From Psychrobacter immobilis (lineage in GTDB: Bacteria; Pseudomonadota; Gammaproteobacteria; Pseudomonadales; Moraxellaceae), in assembly GCF_904846235.1 (NCBI RefSeq), contig NZ_CAJGZN010000009.1, positions 1 through 64,000 on the forward strand: DNA of 64,000 nucleotides. Reading direction: 5' to 3'. Made by a program: the position numbers and the translations under genes. Numbering within the stretch: position 1 is the first letter of the stretch; each line of letters begins with the position of its first letter. The notes under the pieces are model-generated. The model saw only the letters and a program-made list of their open reading frames with translations. It searched no databases and had not been told where the DNA came from. Below are positions 17,256-27,173 of the stretch, in pieces.

Positions 17256-20200
17256 CTAACTCACCTTGTCCCACATCTTGCTTAGACGCTTGGGCGATAC
17301 TACCATACGAGTTTTCATAGGCTGGGCAAACAGTTGAATACGGTATTCCTCCACCATCCAGCGATACTCACTGATGGCTTCTTTGTCCGCACGTCCTGCT
17401 AGCCGTTCCATATGCAAGTCAAGAGCATAAACACCATCGAGGTCGGCGTCGAGATTGTGCTCCAGACGCTCTAGTCGAATCTGTAGCGCTTCAAGATAGC
17501 GTGGGTACTGTTGCCAGTGGCTGTAATCCATCCGATAAACAAAATCAGCCAAATGTAAATCTTCTAACTGATCTTCGATATCATCGATAGACTCACCAAA
17601 TATTTCACGATCTAACATCAGCAACCCTTGGCGAATACGTTGCCAACGAGTATAGACATTCTTAAGCGTTTTGATAACGCTTTGACCAGTTAATAAGAAA
17701 TTATTTAGTACGACGTCGAGCGTCTGGGTATACTCTTCAGGCGTAAATGGTAACTCCTCGCTCAATCCAACTGCGATATCGTCGGCGCTCTCAGGCAAAT
17801 CCTCAGTATGATCAAATAAGACATAGTGCTCTTCGAGAGCCGCGTCTAACGCAGCATCTATAACGATCGTTTTAAGTTTATCCATGTCGCCAAGTGGCGC
17901 AAATGCCAGTTTAAATATACTATCGATTTGGCTCGTTAGCTGCTTTTTCTTTGCACCAAGTTTGCCTTTGATTAAAGTCAGCACCCCGATACGATGTGCT
18001 TGAAGTGCTGCATTGACATCAGTATATTGATGAATCGATACAGCTTCTCCCGCTTCATCAGCGACGAGCGCTGCAAACTGTTTCATCACCACACCTGCAC
18101 TATGATGATTTTTGCTGAAAGCAAAATGCTCAGGAAACTCAGTATGCACGCCTTGCTGTTCATTTACCGCTTGACTGGTCTCAGATGCATGACGAATCTG
18201 TAGGGTTTGCAGATCACGGCCTTTTTCGATGATACGGTTTTTCTCATCGACCACGCAGATTTGTGGCTGCAAATAGCGATCAATCGTAGATGGATTGAAG
18301 TTCTCTGGTGTCACCGACATGATACCGCGACGATGCAATGCCTGACATAGCTGTTTCAGCAATCCTTGTCCACCCTTTGGCTGCAACTCATCAAACAAAC
18401 TGTCTGCAGTATTGGGTATCGGTACGATTTGACGACGTATCTCCTTTGGCAGTGACTTGAGCAGCTGCAATACCAATTCATAGCGCCAACCGGGCACACC
18501 CCACAGTAGCTCAATCGCGTCGAGCTGCGGTAATGCGGCAAGCGGTACACGTATGGTCACACCATCATCATCGCTGGCCGGATCAAAGATATAGCGGAGC
18601 GGCAGTTTTAAATCGCCCAGCTTCCACACTTCTGGAAAGTCCCCTGTGGTCGGCGCTTGGCTATTAAGCACATCTTCATCGGTGAAGAATAGATGCTTGG
18701 CATCATGCTTTTCGACTTCTGCACGCCAATCCTCAAACGCTTTGCGACTGGCAACGTGCTCAGGGATTTTCTTATCATAGAACTGATAGAGCGTCTCTTC
18801 ATCCACCAACAAATCACGGCGACGCAGCTTGTCTTCGATCCGCTCAACATGAGCAATCTTATCCATGTTATGTTGCAAAAATGGTGCATTGCGACCAAAG
18901 TTACCCGTCACCAAGCCATCACGGATAAAGATCTCTCGTGATTCAACTAGATTGACTTGCTCATAGTTAGTCAGCTGCTTACTAATAATAATCAGTCCAA
19001 ACAGACTAATCTGAGCGTAAGCTTTGACGCGTCCTGTTTTCTTGGACCAATGTGGTTCGAAGTAATGATATTTCAGCAAATCACCTGCTGCTGAGATAAT
19101 CCATTCCGGTTCGATTTTGGCAACAGTACGCATAAAGACTTGTGAAGTCTCCACCATCTCAAATGCCATCACCCAAGGGGGTATTTGTTTAAACACCGTA
19201 CTGGCTGGGAATATCTTAGCCTTTTGCTGACGCGCAGCCAAATACTCACCGCGGCTTTCGGTCTTGTGCGCGATGATAGACAACAATCCTGTTAACAATG
19301 CTCTATGCAGATTGGCATATTTGACTGCTTTTAACTCTTCGTCTTCGATCGCTGTCGGATCATTAACAGCCACATTTTTATCAGAAGCTTTTGATTCATT
19401 AACATCAGTTAGCTTCAGCTCAGTGACCATCTGTACCAACTGACGATGCGTCTGATGCCATTCACGTACACGCGGGAAGCTCAAATAGTTTTTCTTAGCA
19501 AACTGCTTACGCTGATTGCCAGACAGTTTATTGCCGTCTTCATCTTTTTCAAACAGCGCCTTCCATAGACTCAAATAAAACAAAAAGTCAGAATCGTCTT
19601 GACGGAAAACCGCATGCTTTTGATCCGCTTGCGTACGTTTATTGGCAGGACGTTCGCGTGGATCCTGCACAGCAAGCGCTGCCACAACGATAAGCATTTC
19701 GCGAATACAATCAAAATCAGAACCAGCCACCAGCATACGTGCCAGCCTTGGATCGATTGGCATACGTGCCATTTTCTGACCAGTTGCTGTCAAACGCAGA
19801 TGATCAAGCCCTTTTCTAGCTTTTGGCTTGTTAGCTTTGTCTTGAGCAGCAATGTCTTTCTTAGAAGTAATAGCGCCCAATTCATCTAGCAATTTATGAC
19901 CATCAGTGACCAATCGGCTATCAGGCGGCTCAATGAATTCAAAGTCATCCACACTACCTAGACGTAGATTGGCCATTTGCAAGATTACTGACGCTAAGTT
20001 AGTACGTAAAATCTCAGGCTCAGTAAATTCAGGGCGACCACTAAAATCTTCTTCACTATAAAGACGAATACAAACACCTGGAGCGACACGGCCACAGCGA
20101 CCTTTACGCTGATTAGCCGCTGCTTGCGAAATTGCTTCAATCGGTAAACGCTGTACGCGCGAGCGATACGAGTAACGCGAAATCCGCGCAAAACCTAAGT

Positions 20201-21488
20201 CGATCACATAGCGAATACCCGGCACAGTCAATGCAGTCTCAGCAACGTTGGTCGCGATAACAATGCGGCGACCCCGACCCGATGGTTGAAAGATACGCTG
20301 CTGCTCTTCGTAAGTCTGCCGTGCAAACAGTGGTAGTACTTCTGTATGGCGAGGGCCATGACGCTCAAGCACTTCCTGCGTCTCACGAATCTCAGCTTCA
20401 GTTGCAGCAAATATCAAAATATCAGCCTGATCGGCGTGACCTTTACTCTGCGCGTCGCTAAAGCACTCTTCGACCGCAGCAACCACAGCGCGCGGCAGGT
20501 TCTCTTCAAAATCATCGTAGCTGTCATCTTCTGAGCTGTTCACTGGATCATCTGTCAACGGACGATAACGGACTTCTACTGGAAAGCTACGGCCTTCTAC
20601 ATTAAAAATAGGCGCAGGGACTTGCCGTTTAAGCTTGCTATCATAACGGCTAAAGTATTCACTAAAGCGCTTGGTATCAAGGGTTGCCGAGGTAATAATG
20701 ACTTTTAAATCTGGGCGCTTGGGCAGCATCTTTTTAAGATAACCCATAATAAAATCGATGTTTAAACTACGCTCATGCGCCTCATCGATAATAATCGTAT
20801 CGTACTTACTCAAGAACCGATCATGACCCAACTCAGCGAGCAAAATACCATCCGTCATGAGCTTTACAACAGATTGCGCTGTCCCTTGCTCATTAAAGCG
20901 AATCTTAAAACTGACCGTATTACCTAATGGCTCACCCAGCTCTTCTGCGATACGGTTTGCCACACTACGAGCAGCCAATCGTCTTGGCTGTGTATGCCCT
21001 ATCTGGCCTGTAATACCGCGCCCTGCTAGCATCGCAAGCTTAGGCAACTGCGTCGTTTTACCAGAACCCGTCTCACCAGCGACAATAATGACTTGATTAT
21101 CGATAATCGCTTGTACTAAGTCTTCTGCGCGCTGGCTAACAGGCAGATCTAGATTTAGTTTGGCAGGTAAATCACTTGGAATACTATCGATACGTGCCTG
21201 CACAGCTTCTTGAGAACGCGTTTTTATTTTCTCGTACTGAGCACGTTTTTTAGCGAGTACATCATCTGAGTTGTTCTTTTGTTCAGAACCCTGATTAGGT
21301 TGTTTCTTCTTAGACACAGCAGCACGTGCCAGCTCTCGTTCAAGACGGCTTAAGTAATAGCTGTCTTTAGCAAGTACTGGTAGATCCGCCAGTGGTACTG
21401 CTGGCTTCTTAGTATCTTGAGTTTCATTTACAGTAGATGTATCTGAATCGCTGTTTTCAGGAATATTGGGCTTAGAAGTATTGGGCAT
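17256..21488 (-). CDS. hrpA: ATP-dependent RNA helicase HrpA (DEAH box)
   Basis: DEAH-box helicase, linked in Escherichia coli to mRNA processing and rescue of stalled ribosomes. The 1410-residue length is typical. In order: Walker A GETGSGKTT (residues 138-146), DEAH (235-238), SAT motif ITSATLDTKRF, helicase C-terminal motif NQRKGRCGRVAPG, the HA2 and OB-fold regions (about 560-850), and the HrpA-specific C-terminal DUF3418 region (about 850-1400) ending in MKTRMVVSPKRLSKMWDKVS. The first 100 residues are polar and poorly ordered. The start at 21488 has no strong ribosome-binding sequence. It appears to stand alone apart from the small gene downstream. Confidence 0.97.
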   Translation of the reverse strand: MPNTSKPNIPENSDSDTSTVNETQDTKKPAVPLADLPVLAKDSYYLSRLERELARAAVSKKKQPNQGSEQKNNSDDVLAKKRAQYEKIKTRSQEAVQARIDSIPSDLPAKLNLDLPVSQRAEDLVQAIIDNQVIIVAGETGSGKTTQLPKLAMLAGRGITGQIGHTQPRRLAARSVANRIAEELGEPLGNTVSFKIRFNEQGTAQSVVKLMTDGILLAELGHDRFLSKYDTIIIDEAHERSLNIDFIMGYLKKMLPKRPDLKVIITSATLDTKRFSEYFSRYDSKLKRQVPAPIFNVEGRSFPVEVRYRPLTDDPVNSSEDDSYDDFEENLPRAVVAAVEECFSDAQSKGHADQADILIFAATEAEIRETQEVLERHGPRHTEVLPLFARQTYEEQQRIFQPSGRGRRIVIATNVAETALTVPGIRYVIDLGFARISRYSYRSRVQRLPIEAISQAAANQRKGRCGRVAPGVCIRLYSEEDFSGRPEFTEPEILRTNLASVILQMANLRLGSVDDFEFIEPPDSRLVTDGHKLLDELGAITSKKDIAAQDKANKPKARKGLDHLRLTATGQKMARMPIDPRLARMLVAGSDFDCIREMLIVVAALAVQDPRERPANKRTQADQKHAVFRQDDSDFLFYLSLWKALFEKDEDGNKLSGNQRKQFAKKNYLSFPRVREWHQTHRQLVQMVTELKLTDVNESKASDKNVAVNDPTAIEDEELKAVKYANLHRALLTGLLSIIAHKTESRGEYLAARQQKAKIFPASTVFKQIPPWVMAFEMVETSQVFMRTVAKIEPEWIISAAGDLLKYHYFEPHWSKKTGRVKAYAQISLFGLIIISKQLTNYEQVNLVESREIFIRDGLVTGNFGRNAPFLQHNMDKIAHVERIEDKLRRRDLLVDEETLYQFYDKKIPEHVASRKAFEDWRAEVEKHDAKHLFFTDEDVLNSQAPTTGDFPEVWKLGDLKLPLRYIFDPASDDDGVTIRVPLAALPQLDAIELLWGVPGWRYELVLQLLKSLPKEIRRQIVPIPNTADSLFDELQPKGGQGLLKQLCQALHRRGIMSVTPENFNPSTIDRYLQPQICVVDEKNRIIEKGRDLQTLQIRHASETSQAVNEQQGVHTEFPEHFAFSKNHHSAGVVMKQFAALVADEAGEAVSIHQYTDVNAALQAHRIGVLTLIKGKLGAKKKQLTSQIDSIFKLAFAPLGDMDKLKTIVIDAALDAALEEHYVLFDHTEDLPESADDIAVGLSEELPFTPEEYTQTLDVVLNNFLLTGQSVIKTLKNVYTRWQRIRQGLLMLDREIFGESIDDIEDQLEDLHLADFVYRMDYSHWQQYPRYLEALQIRLERLEHNLDADLDGVYALDLHMERLAGRADKEAISEYRWMVEEYRIQLFAQPMKTRMVVSPKRLSKMWDKVS

Positions 21489-21647
21489 ATTTGCTTAGGC
21501 TATTTATTATGTAGAATTGGTTAGATTATGGGGGTAATTGGGGTATGATTCAAGTTAGTCGAGTCCTGATTGCTCTCGTAAGCTGTCCATTAGGTTTATT
21601 TAATCAAGCATGTATTGAGTTACTTTTATGAAATTTAGATAAATCTA

Positions 21648-22238
21648 TTATAGCGCCAATTTCTTTAAATTCTTGATGCTTAGATAGCCGACGTACTCTT
21701 TGTCTTCTTTAGCATTCAGCTCATCTGTATCACTAATAGGCTCAATCGAAAGCTGAACATTGGAGATAAGATCATTTACGTTATATATGTCATCTATATC
21801 TACTGCAAACTTATCATCAATATGAGAAGCTGCATTGAAAGGTGACGTTTTATCTTTAAAAGTAGATTGCTTATAAAAATCACTTTTTTTTGCTTGTTTG
21901 ATCGCGTCAGCTTGGTTAGGTGCAACGATGAGTAGCTTATAATGGAATTCTTCAAAACTGTCCTGCTGATAGCCACCTAGATTGATAAAGAATAACTTTA
22001 AGTCAGCAGCAGCCTTTAATTGCTGACTTGGTTCAATTAACTTAATGGCATAACTACCCACTTTGGCAATCGCTCGATACGAATCAATATGCCATTTATT
22101 TTTTACCTCAGGCCAATGTTCATTGATATCTCCTATCAAGTCACTCACTTGACTGGCTGCACCAAAAAAAATATCGTGTTGCTCAATCAGACGGCCTTTA
22201 GGACGGCCGCCCAATTGAACCATATATAGTGTTAGCAT
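21648..22238 (-). CDS. DUF1543 domain-containing protein
   Basis: A 196-residue soluble protein. The N-terminal pattern MVQLGGRPKGRLIEQHDIFFG with ELIxDIxxxWP-like text (here LIGDINEHWPEV) is typical of DUF1543, and a second half repeats the fold (NLGGYQQDSFEEFHYKLLIV). Function of the family is not known. It is encoded between hrpA and a phosphoesterase gene on the same strand, 85 bases from the latter. No regulatory signal was recognised. Confidence 0.88.
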   Translation of the reverse strand: MLTLYMVQLGGRPKGRLIEQHDIFFGAASQVSDLIGDINEHWPEVKNKWHIDSYRAIAKVGSYAIKLIEPSQQLKAAADLKLFFINLGGYQQDSFEEFHYKLLIVAPNQADAIKQAKKSDFYKQSTFKDKTSPFNAASHIDDKFAVDIDDIYNVNDLISNVQLSIEPISDTDELNAKEDKEYVGYLSIKNLKKLAL

Positions 22239-22323
22239 TTTACGTAATCTCTATTAAATAAAAACCCATAGTTAATCTAAAGGTAATGCTGTCATTGCTA
22301 GGATAGAACGTTTTTAAGTACTG

Positions 22324-23118
22324 TCATACTGGAATCACTCTACCCGTCTTCAATGCAAATGCCCAATCTTCACGTCCGTTTCTTAGAGCCATATTTGCTG
22401 CTGCTTCATGGTCATAAGCGACCCTGACATGCTCAGTTTGCCAATGTTTACCTTGTTGAGTCTCAATACATTTGATAAGAGCATAATTAGCATGAGGCGA
22501 ATAAGTTTGCATCTTATGAATAATAGGCAAATCGTCTTCGTAAGCTGGATAGCCAACGCTACCACTATTCACAATAGTTTGTCCTGACGACAGTACTACT
22601 GTACGCGGGATGTGTGTATGACCACATAAGATAACATCATTATCAATACCATCAAGTAACGCCAATATAGTCGCATCATTACGCACTATTGGTTGACCCG
22701 TTTCGATATCCTCTAGTAAATATATCATGTCATCGGTCGGCGAACCATGGCAGAGGTATACATCCTCACTGACATGAAAATAAAATGGCAAAGACCGCAT
22801 CCATTCAATCGCTTTTTTAGAGAGATCTTTGATAATAAAACCCATGGTTGGATTATTAGCAATTTCTGCTGTAGTGGCTTCATAAATCTGCCTATCCTGA
22901 TTGCCTCTAATGGTAATAATATCATCTCGATTTGCCATTAATAGCTCATAGGTAGCATGAGGCGCTATTGGCCCGTATAAAATATCACCAAGATTGACAA
23001 TCTGATCAACATCTCGATGTCTTATATCGGCAAGCACAGCTTCGAGAGCGTAGACATTACTATGAATATCTGAAATCGCAGCGATGGTTGTTATCTGTTT
23101 CTTTTCTAAGTTATTCAT
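22324..23118 (-). CDS. Metallophosphoesterase family protein (YfcE/MJ0936-like)
   Basis: Predicted cytoplasmic metal-dependent phosphodiesterase or phosphatase. The calcineurin-like motifs are all visible: ISDIHSN near the start, NLGDILYGP, RGNQDRQI, and LCGHTHIPR with the terminal GSVGYP block. At about 264 residues it fits the family. The ATG at 23118 overlaps the 3' end of the upstream hydrolase gene by eight bases; an in-frame GTG at 23130 would add four residues. The overlap suggests coupled translation with the alpha/beta hydrolase. The substrate is unknown. Confidence 0.9.
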   Translation of the reverse strand: MNNLEKKQITTIAAISDIHSNVYALEAVLADIRHRDVDQIVNLGDILYGPIAPHATYELLMANRDDIITIRGNQDRQIYEATTAEIANNPTMGFIIKDLSKKAIEWMRSLPFYFHVSEDVYLCHGSPTDDMIYLLEDIETGQPIVRNDATILALLDGIDNDVILCGHTHIPRTVVLSSGQTIVNSGSVGYPAYEDDLPIIHKMQTYSPHANYALIKCIETQQGKHWQTEHVRVAYDHEAAANMALRNGREDWAFALKTGRVIPV

Positions 23119-24151
23119 TTCCTGACTCACTAATCAAAAACTGCTTTACAACGTCAACGGTTGCTAACGGATCTTCTTCGTGCGGTACATGACCTAAATT
23201 ATCAAATATCTTGAGCTGACTATTACGTATATCTCTATGAAATAACGCGGCGTTTTCTACAGGAATAAGATCGTCTTTTGCACCCCATAAGATTAAAGTC
23301 GGTATGTCCAGCTGCTTTATTTGAGCTTGATCACTGTCATCATCGCTCTCATTTAGGCGACGACTCAAAGCTTGACGATTACCTTGGCGCAAGGTCAATT
23401 CATAGTATCTGTTAATCAACTCCTCATCGACTTTACTGTTATCGGCATACACGCTTAAAACGCTTTTTTCAATAACACTTCTGGGTAGGATACGATTTAA
23501 AATTGGTGACATCATTGAATATTTAGCAAGTTTAAAACCAATAGGGACATGTTTGGGTGTCGCTGGATAACCAACTGAGTCTACCAGTATCAATCGATTG
23601 ACACGCTCAGGATACAAAGCGGCGGTACGCCACGCTACCTTGCCTCCTAATGAATTACCGGCTAGTGTGACGCGGTCCAGCTTCAAATGATTGAGTACTT
23701 CAATAACAAACGCCGCATAATTTTCGCTGCTGTATCGCGTGCTCTCATCCACGTAAGGACCGGTCAAACCGAACCCTGGTAAATCCATGCTCACGACACA
23801 GTATTGATCAGACAGCGCCTTGGTCCAGCCCTCCCATGTATGCAAGCTTGCCGATGTACCATGCAATAAAACGATTGTTTCGGGTCGGTTTTTTTCGGCT
23901 GTATTGCCACGGTGTGTATAACAATTAGCTGACTGCGCTACATGCGCTTGCATACCTTGTATGTCTATAAATTCGCTGTTAGGTAGTTGCCATTGTTTTA
24001 GCTCAGCGATGGTACGATCAGGTGCCCAATATTTTGCTATAAATACCATTAACACGGCAATTGCGCCTAGTAATATCAGAACAGTTGCTTTTAATAAGTA
24101 CTGTGTCATGTGATCAAATCCATTTAATAAGATGACGTTAATAATAAACAT
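23111..24151 (-). CDS. Alpha/beta hydrolase with an N-terminal membrane anchor
   Basis: Predicted serine hydrolase. One hydrophobic segment near the N terminus (YLLKATVLILLGAIAVLMVF) anchors it or serves as a signal. Oxyanion motif LLHGTSASLHTW, nucleophile elbow GNSLGG (Ser within AGNSLGGKVAW), acid region LILWGAKDDLIP and catalytic His in GHVPHEEDP are present in the right order. The 346-residue form starts at 24151; an internal ATG at 24109 directly before the anchor gives 332 residues and may be the real start, as neither has a strong ribosome-binding sequence. The substrate is not predictable. It overlaps the phosphoesterase gene. Confidence 0.9.
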   Translation of the reverse strand: MFIINVILLNGFDHMTQYLLKATVLILLGAIAVLMVFIAKYWAPDRTIAELKQWQLPNSEFIDIQGMQAHVAQSANCYTHRGNTAEKNRPETIVLLHGTSASLHTWEGWTKALSDQYCVVSMDLPGFGLTGPYVDESTRYSSENYAAFVIEVLNHLKLDRVTLAGNSLGGKVAWRTAALYPERVNRLILVDSVGYPATPKHVPIGFKLAKYSMMSPILNRILPRSVIEKSVLSVYADNSKVDEELINRYYELTLRQGNRQALSRRLNESDDDSDQAQIKQLDIPTLILWGAKDDLIPVENAALFHRDIRNSQLKIFDNLGHVPHEEDPLATVDVVKQFLISESGNE

Positions 24152-24184
24152 TCTATACCGTTAGCTTATATGATAAGCCATAAA

Positions 24185-24222
24185 AAACCCCAACGTTCAA
24201 TTTGTCTTGAACATCGGGGTTT
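24185..24222 (-). terminator. Terminator downstream of the DASS transporter
   Basis: The arms AAACCCC and GGGGTTT, extended by GTTCAA / TTGAAC with a small mismatch, form a strong stem-loop. On the minus strand it is followed by a T-run. It lies 45 bases beyond the transporter stop codon. Confidence 0.85.
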
Positions 24223-24267
24223 CACTTATACTAAGCAGATATGACTAGGATTGTAATGACTACTTGA

Positions 24268-25689
24268 TTATATCAAGAAAAAGTACGCCCATAGCCCGAT
24301 AACGATAGTAGCAATGATATTTAATATGATACCTGTACGAATCATTTCTGTTTGCTTGATCAAACCTGTACCAAACACAATAGCATTTGGCGGTGTGGCA
24401 ACTGGCAACATAAAAGCACACGATGCACCAATACCGATGACCAATACGAGCACCTCATGTGGCAAACCCATCTGCTCTGCAATAGCGGCAAATACAGGCA
24501 CTAACAATGCTGCCGAGGCAGTATTGGAAGCAAATTCTGTCAAGAAAATAATAAATGCTGAGACTGCCATCATCACAATGATAAGTGGTGCAGAAGACAG
24601 CGCAGTTGCTACGGTTTCCCCTAGTACCAAAGACGCCCCAGATACTTTCAAAATTGTCGATAGCGCAATACCACCACCAAACAACATGAGCACACCCCAA
24701 TCCGTATTGTCTGATACTTGCTTCCAAGATACCAATCCTAAGCTTACTACCGCTGCTGCTGCTGATAGTGCAACGATAGCATCAGTGTCCGTAATATCTA
24801 AAGCTGCACCAATCTTTTTGGAAAATATCCAGCTCAATGCCGTAACGATAAAGACAATGATAGTGACGATACGTGGCTTGTTCCAAGCAATCGGTGCATC
24901 ATCAACTAGGACAATGGTACGATTTAGGTTCGGCTTTAGGAACACATACATCGCACCCAACAATAATGGTAACAGTACCAACATCATCGGAATACCAAAC
25001 TTCATCCAGTCTACAAAGGCAATATCGAGCGCCTTTGCGGCAATAGCATTGGGCGGCGAACCAACAATCGTACCTAGGCCGCCAAGGCTGGCTGAATAAG
25101 CAATACCTAATAGTACAAAGACAAACGTACCGCGGTCTTTTTCACGATCGACTTGCGTCAAGATACCGAGTGCCAATGGGAGCATCATCGCAGCCGTAGC
25201 GGTATTCGATATCCACATCGATAAAAATGCCGTCACACCAAATATCAAAAATACTGCTGTACTCAGTTTGCCACCAGACATCGATAGAATCTTTAGTGCG
25301 ATTTTTTTGTCTAGCTGCTGCACATGCAATGCTGCTGCCAAGGCAAAACCACCAAAGAATAGATAAATAGTAGGATTGGCAAAGCTTTGCAGACCGATTT
25401 CAGCATCGAAGTCTGGTATGCCAACCAAGGCACCGATTACTACGACAAGTAGCGCTGTTATGGTGACGTGCACAGCTTCTGTAAGCCAAAGCACCCCAAT
25501 GAAAAACAGGACTGCGAGACCTTTATTAGCATTGATATCGAACGGCAACACATTATAAATAATCAACGCAATAATCGCGGCAATAGCGACCACAATTAAC
25601 CCTTTTCCTGTACCTTTTGGGAAGGTATCAGTAAATAAATATTCATTACCATCATTAGGAAGATGGCTATCTAGCTTTTGCTCTGACAT
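24268..25689 (-). CDS. Sodium-coupled di/tricarboxylate or anion transporter (DASS/SLC13 family)
   Basis: A 473-residue inner-membrane transporter with about eleven helices. Both SNT motifs that bind sodium and substrate in this family are visible: WISNTATAAMMLP (about residues 160-172) and FASNTASAALLVP (about 390-402). GSPPNAIA and ATPPNAIVFG are the matching second-half signatures. Substrates of the family include succinate, malate, citrate and sulfate; carboxylates are most likely but not proven. The start has AAGGA about six bases upstream of the ATG. It is a single-gene unit with its own terminator. Confidence 0.93.
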   Translation of the reverse strand: MSEQKLDSHLPNDGNEYLFTDTFPKGTGKGLIVVAIAAIIALIIYNVLPFDINANKGLAVLFFIGVLWLTEAVHVTITALLVVVIGALVGIPDFDAEIGLQSFANPTIYLFFGGFALAAALHVQQLDKKIALKILSMSGGKLSTAVFLIFGVTAFLSMWISNTATAAMMLPLALGILTQVDREKDRGTFVFVLLGIAYSASLGGLGTIVGSPPNAIAAKALDIAFVDWMKFGIPMMLVLLPLLLGAMYVFLKPNLNRTIVLVDDAPIAWNKPRIVTIIVFIVTALSWIFSKKIGAALDITDTDAIVALSAAAAVVSLGLVSWKQVSDNTDWGVLMLFGGGIALSTILKVSGASLVLGETVATALSSAPLIIVMMAVSAFIIFLTEFASNTASAALLVPVFAAIAEQMGLPHEVLVLVIGIGASCAFMLPVATPPNAIVFGTGLIKQTEMIRTGIILNIIATIVIGLWAYFFLI

Positions 25690-26097
25690 AGAATGTCCTT
25701 ATTGAATCAAAGACGGTGTAAGAAACCTAAAAATAAAACATAAATTATCGGTTAGTGTATTTTGATAAACACATTACCATTGAGGTAAATCTAATTATCT
25801 GCAGACATCACTTGAGATATATACGTCGAAACTCGCTTTTCTACAACTTATGCTAGTAATCCGTAAACTTAGTCGCTAACCACGTGATCAGCTTTATTAT
25901 TAGTTGCATGGTTGATTGCAGTCTCAGTTACACATAGTCACTAAACAAGTGTACTCTGTATATGTACAAGACTATGACCACATTGCATACTAGGTAAGTT
26001 AAATAAAAGCCAAGCGCTAATAAATGCGAGCGTCAACGAATAAAGATTTAATTAAAACATCTCTATTAAGAAGTAAATAAAAACACTGGAGTACTTT
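25690..26097. other. Intergenic region, no gene seen
   Basis: 408 bases between the DASS transporter (transcribed left) and a 50-codon ORF (transcribed right). It must hold the promoters of both. I see no clear operator, repeat or RNA gene, only AT-rich sequence with a GGAG ribosome-binding sequence just before 26098. Confidence 0.5.
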
Positions 26098-26250
26098 ATG
26101 ACAGACTCAAATAAAACGGACTCAACGACCAAAATGGCACCAAAAGACATCAATCAAGATGGCCTAGCCAAAGAAGATCAACAACGTACTGACGACTCTA
26201 TGCTCGATATGATGCAAGGGATGCATGAGCACGAAGATCATAAAGAATAA
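26098..26250 (+). CDS. Small acidic protein, 50 residues, unknown
   Basis: An ATG at 26098 with GGAG about seven bases upstream opens 50 codons ending in TAA at 26250. The product is hydrophilic, rich in Asp, Lys, Gln and Met, with no membrane segment: it begins MTDSNKTDSTTKMAP, has KEDQQRTDDSMLDMMQGMHE in the second half and ends in a His-rich EHEDHKE tail. The good ribosome-binding sequence, clean composition and the lack of any longer overlapping gene support a real gene. No homologue is recognised. The Met/His-rich C terminus could bind metal, a guess only. Confidence 0.6.
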   Translation: MTDSNKTDSTTKMAPKDINQDGLAKEDQQRTDDSMLDMMQGMHEHEDHKE

Positions 26251-26343
26251 GACCAAAGCATGTTTTGATAGCTCGCTATTCTACACCTAAATAAACATGC
26301 AAAAACCAATACAGTTAATAATAGGCACGATAGGCGTTTATTA

Positions 26344-27039
26344 CTATGATAAGCGCCTATCTTTTTTTGGTTCTCTCACCTCTGGCAGATGATCTGAAAC
26401 ATAGTTGTATACAAATGCTGCTGTCGATACAATGGCGATGGGAACAAACAAAGCATCATAGCTGACTTTTGCAAACAAGAAAGCACTTACTGCGCTACCA
26501 CCGCAGAAACAATACCAGATAATGGCTTGAAACCCTAAGGTTGGCTTACTAATAGAACGACCAGCAAGCCAATTACCAATTGCCGCCCCCATGTCTGAGG
26601 TCAGCCCTGTCAAGTGGGTGGTACGAATGACCGCCCCACTATAAGTTGCGACCATCGCATTTTGCAGTCCACATGCCATTGCTGCTGCTAATTGCCCTAA
26701 GTAATCATGCTGCTGATACAACCAATAGCTAACCAACAGTAGTGCTGCTTCTAGATATAGCGCTCGTCCATAACGACGACCGAGTTTCAATGATGTCTGT
26801 CCAATGACAAAGCCGCTTAGTATAGCCCCTGCCAAAAAGGACAGCAACAAGGTACCAATATATAAAATACTACGCGCGTCTGAATGAGCGATTGCCGCTG
26901 CAAACAAACTCACATTGCCCGTGACGTGCGACACTGATAAATTGGCAAACCCCATTAACGCCGTCGTATTCACGCAACCAGCACTAAATGCCAATACTGC
27001 CCCGCCCCATAGTATCCACTTTGGTAACTTGGTTATCAT
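26344..27039 (-). CDS. DUF1275 (YoaK-type) membrane protein
   Basis: A 231-residue inner-membrane protein with six predicted helices. Family signatures are FSAGCVNTTALMGF near the start, LSVSHVTGNVSLFA, and MACGLQNAMVATYSGAVIRTT followed by HLTGLTSDMG. These mark the DUF1275 group, whose transport function and substrate are not established. GAGGG precedes the ATG at 27039. It lies upstream of nothing obvious on its strand; fabI upstream is separated by a terminator. Confidence 0.92.
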   Translation of the reverse strand: MITKLPKWILWGGAVLAFSAGCVNTTALMGFANLSVSHVTGNVSLFAAAIAHSDARSILYIGTLLLSFLAGAILSGFVIGQTSLKLGRRYGRALYLEAALLLVSYWLYQQHDYLGQLAAAMACGLQNAMVATYSGAVIRTTHLTGLTSDMGAAIGNWLAGRSISKPTLGFQAIIWYCFCGGSAVSAFLFAKVSYDALFVPIAIVSTAAFVYNYVSDHLPEVREPKKDRRLS

Positions 27040-27120
27040 ATCCCTCGTCCAAAGGCACGTAGCTAAAAAGCCGCATTGCTAAAAAAGCACGTAGCCAAAA
27101 AGACTCATAGTATAACTAGA

Positions 27121-27146
27121 AAAGACAGCCAATTGGCTGTCTTTTC
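27121..27146 (-). terminator. Terminator downstream of fabI
   Basis: A perfect 26-base palindrome (AAAAGACAGCCAA with its complement) with A- and T-ends. It lies 27 bases past the fabI stop codon and can work on either strand. Confidence 0.8.
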
Positions 27147-27173
27147 TATTATCAAACGAATCATCTATAACAA

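Noticed and set aside
24314..25099. Long plus-strand open frame of 261 codons
   Set aside because: It is the antisense of the DASS transporter, whose helices and SNT motifs are clear; the antisense text is Ile/Ala/Thr-rich without domains.
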